27,176 bases of DNA from DATAPE01 sp034667545 (GTDB taxonomy: Bacteria > Actinomycetota > CADDZG01 > WHSQ01), in assembly GCA_034667545.1 (NCBI GenBank), contig JAXDJR010000041.1, forward strand, positions 1-27,176. Reading direction: 5' to 3'. The first letter of the stretch is position 1. Every line of letters begins with the position of its first letter. The notes beneath the pieces were generated by a model. The model saw only the letters and a list, made by a program, of their open reading frames with translations, had not been told where the DNA came from and searched no databases. A program made the translations under genes and the position numbers. Positions 23,479-27,176 of this stretch are shown piece by piece.

Positions 23479-24364
23479 CGTCATCCGGCTGCGTGCCAAC
23501 GCGAAGCTAAATCTGTTCCTGCGTGTGGTTGGTGCGGACACCCAGGGCTGGCACGAACTCGAGACGGTATTCCACAGTGTCGCGTTAACGGATCTCGTAG
23601 AGCTTGCGCATGCACCCCGCGGTGGGATCCGGGTCGACATGACTGCCGAGGCAGAAGCGCAGGCGCATATACCCGCCCGCGGGGACAATCTCGCGTCGAT
23701 CGCCGCAGCCCGGGTGGCGCAATTGGCCCAACAGTCGGGAGGAGCCTCTATCACGGTCACCAAGAACATCCCCATCGGCGGGGGCCTGGCGGGGGGCAGC
23801 GCCGACGCCGCGGCAACGATCGTCGGCCTCGACGCGCTCTGGAAGCTCGAGCTGCCGCGGGAGTCTGTCCTCGAGCTCGCCGCTGCAATGGGAAGTGACA
23901 TCGCCTTCTGCCTGGGCGGAGGAACGGCCCTGGGGACAGGCCGCGGGAACGATCTGGTCCCTCTGCCACAACCTCCGCCGATGTGGTTCGTGCTGGGGAT
24001 CAGCGATCGTCCCCTGTTGACTGGCGACGTTTACGGAGCCTGGGACCAGCAGGGAAACTCTGGTGCCGTTTCTGCGGAAGGGATGATCCAGGCGCTCGGC
24101 AGGGGCGAGGTTGCGGACGTTGCCTTGCACCTCCACAACGATCTTCTAGTTCCGGCGGTGACGCTGCGCCCAGAGATAGAGGATGGCGTGGCGGCGCTGT
24201 TGGATGCGGGAGCGTTGGGGGCCGGGATGTCCGGATCGGGGCCCACCGTCTTCGGGATGGCTGCGGGATGGGCTGAGGCCGAGGCTCTGGGTCGGAAAGT
24301 GGATGGTCGATTCGCGCGGGTTGAGGTGGTGGCCTCGGCTCCCGCCGGCGTCGAGTGGTTGTGA
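23471..24364 (+). CDS. ispE: 4-diphosphocytidyl-2-C-methyl-D-erythritol kinase
   Basis: This 297-residue GHMP-family kinase acts in the non-mevalonate (MEP) isoprenoid pathway. It starts with the canonical ANAKLNLFLRVVG. The ATP-binding GHMP loop is IPIGGGLAGGSADAAA, a conserved region follows at MGSDIAFCLGGGTALGTGRG, and the C-terminal motif is GAGMSGSGPTVFG. ATG at 23471 overlaps the rsmA stop and gives the expected N-terminus; an in-frame ATG eight codons upstream (23447) is less likely. The gene shows that the organism makes isoprenoids through MEP, which also supplies the polyprenyl carrier used by Pmt. Confidence 0.96.
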   Translation: MSDVIRLRANAKLNLFLRVVGADTQGWHELETVFHSVALTDLVELAHAPRGGIRVDMTAEAEAQAHIPARGDNLASIAAARVAQLAQQSGGASITVTKNIPIGGGLAGGSADAAATIVGLDALWKLELPRESVLELAAAMGSDIAFCLGGGTALGTGRGNDLVPLPQPPPMWFVLGISDRPLLTGDVYGAWDQQGNSGAVSAEGMIQALGRGEVADVALHLHNDLLVPAVTLRPEIEDGVAALLDAGALGAGMSGSGPTVFGMAAGWAEAEALGRKVDGRFARVEVVASAPAGVEWL

Positions 24365-24390
24365 CGGGGGACGGCGAGGCGCGTCGTCTT

Positions 24391-24396
24391 TAGACT
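24391..24396 (+). promoter_or_regulatory. Possible -10 element for tRNA-Gln/glmU
   Basis: TAGACT fits the actinobacterial -10 pattern TAnnnT and lies 11 bases before the tRNA 5' end. No matching -35 box is seen at the usual spacing, so this is a weak call. Confidence 0.25.
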
Positions 24397-24407
24397 GCTC
24401 GCTGTGA

Positions 24408-24479
24408 TGCCCCGTGGGGTAATTGGCAGCCCGCAGGTTTTTGGTACCTGAAGTTCTGGTTCGAGTCCAGGCGGGGCAG
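24408..24479 (+). tRNA. tRNA-Gln (anticodon TTG)
   Basis: A full cloverleaf can be drawn. The 7-bp acceptor stem is TGCCCCG pairing with CGGGGCA (24472-24478), with discriminator G. The D-arm spans GGGTAATTGGCAGCCC. The anticodon stem CAGGT/ACCTG closes the loop TTTTGGT with anticodon TTG. The T-arm is TCTGG-TTCGAGT-CCAGG. The 3' CCA is not encoded. It sits between ispE and glmU, close to where tRNA-Gln lies beside glmU in many actinobacteria. Confidence 0.95.
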
Positions 24480-24504
24480 CTACCGGAGACAGATCGGGAG
24501 GCGC

Positions 24505-25917
24505 GTGGAGGCCAGCTCACCAACTGCAGCGGTCGTCTTGGCAGCGGGCCAGGGTAAGAGGCTGCATTCCGATGTTCCCAAGGTTCTGCATCTGGCAGCC
24601 GGACGTCCTCTGCTGATCCACGTGCTTTTCAGCCTCGGGCCGCTGCCGTTGTCGGATCGGGTCGTGGTGACGGCTCCTCACGTCGAGATCCCTTCCGTTG
24701 TGAAGGCTGCAGGTTTCGACGACGTCCGCTTTGCGGTCCAGGATCCAGCTCGAGGCACGGGCGATGCGGTTCGGGTCGCGATGGAAGAGCTCGTGCCCGG
24801 GAGCCGAGACGTGCTCGTGGTTTGTGGTGACACCCCGGGCCTGAAGGCCGACACGCTGACCGAGCTGGTCGCCATCCACAAGGACAGGGGGGCCGAAGCA
24901 ACGCTCCTGACCGCAATGCTCGATCCTCCGTCAGGCGAGGGCCGGATCGTGCGCGGTGTGGATGGGGATGTCGATCGGATCGTAGAAGAACGCGACACAA
25001 CTGAAGCCGAGCTGAACATCCGCGAGATCAACGCAGGTGTGTACGTGTTCCGTGAAGAGACGTTGCGCCGGCTATTGGGAGCGCTCGAGACGGACAACGC
25101 GCAGGCAGAGTTCTATCTCACCGACGTCATCGGCCTGATCCGGTCAGAGGGAGGTCTAGTGGTTGCCATCTCTGCAGACGCGCAGGAGATCGCTGGAGTG
25201 AACTCTCGCAGCGAGTTGGCGCGCGTGTCGCGCAGCTTGCGAGAGGAAGCTTGTGAGCGATGGATGGATGCGGGTGTCACGATCATCGACCCGCAGAGCA
25301 CGTTCATCGACGTAACCGTGGAGCTGGCCAGAGACGTGGTCCTTCTGCCTTTCACCTTTCTCGAAGGCAACACGAAGATCGCGCAAGGAGCCCGGATCGG
25401 GCCCCAGACGCGCATAGTCGATTCCGAGATCGCAGCTGGAGCGACAGTCTCTTTCTCCGTAGTGGCCGGATCCAGCGTGGGCCCGGAGGCGTCCGTGGGG
25501 CCCTTTGCCTCGCTCCGTCCTGGCAGCAAGCTCGGACGCAGCGTTCACGTCGGCAGCTTCGTCGAGATCAAGGCAACAACCATGGGCGACGGAAGCAAAG
25601 CAGGTCACCTTGCTTACCTCGGCGATGCCGAGATCGGCCGCGACGTGAACATCGGGGCGGGGACCATCACGTGCAACTGGGACGGACAGCAGAAGAACCC
25701 AACCCTCATCGAAGACGACGTCTATATCGGATCCGACACGATGCTGGTGGCTCCCGTCCAGATCCGAGCCCGAGCAGCAACGGGGGCCGGGGCGGTGGTC
25801 AAAGACGAGGTCCCGGAGGATGCCCTAGCGGTGGGGGTGCCCGCCAGGATCATCAGTGGCAAAGGAGACAAAATGCGGCGGGGCGCTTCCGACTCGCCGG
25901 CAAAGCCGCGACAATAG
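24505..25917 (+). CDS. glmU: Bifunctional N-acetylglucosamine-1-phosphate uridyltransferase / glucosamine-1-phosphate acetyltransferase
   Basis: This 470-residue protein makes UDP-GlcNAc for peptidoglycan in two steps. The N-terminal uridyltransferase has AAVVLAAGQGKRLHSDVPK (signature GxGxR and Lys), AVQDPARGTGDAV, VVCGDTPGL and EINAGVYVF. The C-terminal left-handed beta-helix acetyltransferase shows hexapeptide repeats with PFASLRPGSKLG, VEIKATTMGDGSKAGHLAY and IGAGTITCNWDG, where the family's catalytic His and CoA-contact residues lie. The last 20 residues are charged and variable. GTG at 24505 follows GGGAGG (24496-24501). The prs start is four bases after the stop, so the two are cotranscribed. 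Confidence 0.96.
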   Translation: MEASSPTAAVVLAAGQGKRLHSDVPKVLHLAAGRPLLIHVLFSLGPLPLSDRVVVTAPHVEIPSVVKAAGFDDVRFAVQDPARGTGDAVRVAMEELVPGSRDVLVVCGDTPGLKADTLTELVAIHKDRGAEATLLTAMLDPPSGEGRIVRGVDGDVDRIVEERDTTEAELNIREINAGVYVFREETLRRLLGALETDNAQAEFYLTDVIGLIRSEGGLVVAISADAQEIAGVNSRSELARVSRSLREEACERWMDAGVTIIDPQSTFIDVTVELARDVVLLPFTFLEGNTKIAQGARIGPQTRIVDSEIAAGATVSFSVVAGSSVGPEASVGPFASLRPGSKLGRSVHVGSFVEIKATTMGDGSKAGHLAYLGDAEIGRDVNIGAGTITCNWDGQQKNPTLIEDDVYIGSDTMLVAPVQIRARAATGAGAVVKDEVPEDALAVGVPARIISGKGDKMRRGASDSPAKPRQ

Positions 25918-25921
25918 GCCC

Positions 25922-26917
25922 GTGCAGCTACCGACCCACAAGCGGCTGATGATCTTCTCGGGTACTGCCAACCGTCCGCTGGCGGAAGAGGTAGCCGACC
26001 ATCTCGGCATGAAGCTCGGTGATGTCGAGCTCTCCGAGTTCGCCAACTCCGAGACCTACGTTCGCTTCTCCGAGTCCGTCAGGGGATGCGACGCCTTCGT
26101 CATCCAGAGTCATGCGGCGCCCATCGACCACCATGTCATGCAGCAGCTGATCATGATCGACGCCCTCAAGCGGGCTTCGGCCAAGCGGATCACCGCGGTA
26201 GCGCCCTTCTATCCGTATGCGAGACAGGACCGGAAGGCACGGGGACGGGAGCCCATCACCGCCAAACTGCTGGCGGACTTCTATCAAGCAGCCGGTGCCG
26301 ACCGATTGCTGTCCGTCGATCTTCACACCGGACAGATCCAGGGGTTCTTCGACGTGCCTGTGGACCATCTCACCGCTCTCCCGATGCTCGCCGAGTACTT
26401 CTCGTCGGTCCTGGAGGACGAACGATTCGCAGTCGTGTCTCCGGACGCCGGCGGCGTGCGCCTCGCCGACAAGTGGCGCGAGCACCTGGCGCAATTCCAC
26501 CACCTCAATGGCCAAGTCGCCTTCCTCCACAAGCGGCGCATCAGAGAGTCCAGGAACAAGAGCGAATCTGTCGGTCCGGTCGTTGGTGAGGTCCAGGGCA
26601 GGGTGTGCGTGATCGTGGACGACATGATCGACACCGCCGGCAGCTTGTGCGACGCGGTCGAGACATTGCTCAAGGCGGGGGCCTCGGAGGTCCACGCCGC
26701 CGCGACCCACGCCGTCCTTTCCGACCCGGCGGTCGACCGATTGAAGAACTCGCCCCTCCAAGAGCTGGTGGTGACGAACACCCTTCCGATCCCGAGCGAG
26801 AAGCAACTGGACAAGTTGGTCATCTTGTCGATCGCTCCCACGATCGCCCACACGATCAAGGCGGTGTTCGAGGAGGATTCCGTCTCCGAGCTATTCCACG
26901 GAGAGAACCAGCCCTAG
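25922..26917 (+). CDS. prs: Ribose-phosphate pyrophosphokinase
   Basis: This 331-residue protein makes PRPP from ribose 5-phosphate and ATP for nucleotide, His and Trp synthesis. Landmarks are MIFSGTANRPLAEEVADHLG, FANSETYVRF (ATP side), the flexible loop FYPYARQDRKARGREPI, LLSVDLHTGQIQGFF, VSPDAGGVRLADKW, and the PRPP motif VIVDDMIDTAGS. The segment after FLHKRR (IRESRNKSES) departs from the usual KRRDP pattern and is slightly extended. GTG at 25922 is chosen because it directly follows the glmU stop; the frame is open upstream inside glmU. The next gene in the usual order (rplY or a lipoprotein, then pth) is not present; an insertion sequence begins within about 70 bases. Confidence 0.95.
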   Translation: MQLPTHKRLMIFSGTANRPLAEEVADHLGMKLGDVELSEFANSETYVRFSESVRGCDAFVIQSHAAPIDHHVMQQLIMIDALKRASAKRITAVAPFYPYARQDRKARGREPITAKLLADFYQAAGADRLLSVDLHTGQIQGFFDVPVDHLTALPMLAEYFSSVLEDERFAVVSPDAGGVRLADKWREHLAQFHHLNGQVAFLHKRRIRESRNKSESVGPVVGEVQGRVCVIVDDMIDTAGSLCDAVETLLKAGASEVHAAATHAVLSDPAVDRLKNSPLQELVVTNTLPIPSEKQLDKLVILSIAPTIAHTIKAVFEEDSVSELFHGENQP

Positions 26918-26985
26918 CGGCGTCCTCGATCTATACCTTCTGTTCCCGAAACGTGTGGTGCCTGTGGTGCTTTTTGCGAAAATGG

Positions 26986-27176
26986 GGTTGACCCGTTTTA
27001 GTGGACGGTATCTGAGAGAGATTGTGATGCATTTTTCCTTTCGTAGTCTAGGGGACTGACATAGCCCAGGTGGGAGTGACGTCGGCGCCTGTTGTAGAAG
27101 GCATCGACGAAGTCATCGATGGCCGCCCATGCGTGATCACGATCGGCCAGAGAGGTCTGATCTAGGAGTTCACGCT
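26986..27176 (-). mobile_element. IS3-family insertion sequence, terminal portion (continues past right edge)
   Basis: The end of an IS3-type element is recognised from the transposase C-terminus (stop at 26998) and from an adjacent sequence, TTGACCCGTTTTAGTGGAC, that resembles IS3-family terminal repeats. The exact boundary near 26986 is estimated because the other end of the element lies outside the window and no target duplication can be compared. The element lies about 70 bases after the prs stop. Confidence 0.7.
26998..27176 (-). CDS. IS3-family transposase (OrfB) C-terminal fragment, partial at window edge
   Basis: The last 59 codons of the gene are visible, ending in TAA at 26998-27000. 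The sequence ELLDQTSLADRDHAWAAIDD continues into FVDAFYNRRRRHSHLGYVSP and then LDYERK. This is the conserved end of the DDE integrase domain in IS3-family OrfB proteins (family consensus FYNxxRRHSxLGYxSPxxYE). The catalytic Glu normally lies a few residues before the visible ELL and is therefore just outside the window. It is transcribed toward prs, so the two converge. Integrity of the rest of the transposase cannot be judged. Confidence 0.88.
   Translation of the reverse strand, partial: RELLDQTSLADRDHAWAAIDDFVDAFYNRRRRHSHLGYVSPLDYERKNASQSLSDTVH

Noticed and set aside
25928..26851. 307-residue minus-strand open frame antisense to prs
   Set aside because: It covers a clear Prs gene with all catalytic motifs; the opposite frame has no recognisable features.
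26954..26970. Direct repeat TGTGGTGC as the IS target-site duplication
   Set aside because: Both copies lie on the same side of the IS end and are one base apart, whereas a duplication should flank the element.
1..27176. CRISPR array, rRNA genes, prophage or known defence island
   Set aside because: No regularly spaced repeats, rRNA-like stretches, integrases or phage structural genes were seen; the only mobile element is the IS3 end.

Overview
The window is a high-GC bacterial chromosome segment with dense coding on both strands, many GTG starts and many 1-8 base gene overlaps. The right half carries a housekeeping block whose order (pmt divergent from rsmI, then metG, tatD, rsmA, ispE, tRNA-Gln, glmU, prs) resembles the Mycobacterium pmt-to-glmU/prs region. 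It also keeps an abrB-type gene facing rsmI and divergent from metG, as in Bacillus. Together with the lipoproteins and a GT39 mannosyltransferase, this suggests a deep-branching or poorly sampled actinobacterium. That assignment is inference; no rRNA is present.

Left part (1-8733): signalling and accessory genes. A large minus-strand protein runs off the left edge: class III nucleotide cyclase, AAA ATPase, nSTAND1-type NTPase, then a membrane helix. Next comes a decayed, twice-frameshifted RTX (calcium-binding repeat) fragment. Then there is a redox-signalling cluster. A receiver / glutaredoxin-like / thioredoxin-reductase-like triple fusion overlaps a CNMP-domain histidine kinase and is followed by a VOC-family protein. 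Converging on these is a second copy of the triple fusion whose receiver has lost its phosphoacceptor Asp. This cluster is the best candidate in the window for an undescribed system.

Middle part (9006-15928): transport and envelope genes. A 14-helix-type DHA2 exporter is cotranscribed with a MerR regulator, and a MerR-like dyad lies upstream. There follow an ArsB-like permease, a small lipoprotein, a second MFS exporter, a small two-helix membrane protein with a nitroreductase, and a lipoprotein FKBP-type peptidyl-prolyl isomerase.

Right part (15938-26917): the housekeeping block. Protein O-mannosyltransferase (minus strand) is divergent from a membrane-embedded alpha/beta hydrolase, which is followed by rsmI. 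An AbrB-like regulator with a zinc ribbon and metG flank a 98-bp divergent region containing a tandem 19-bp repeat. Then come tatD-rsmA-ispE (overlapping), tRNA-Gln(TTG), glmU and prs. The window ends in an IS3-family insertion sequence that abuts prs, where rplY/pth might have been expected.
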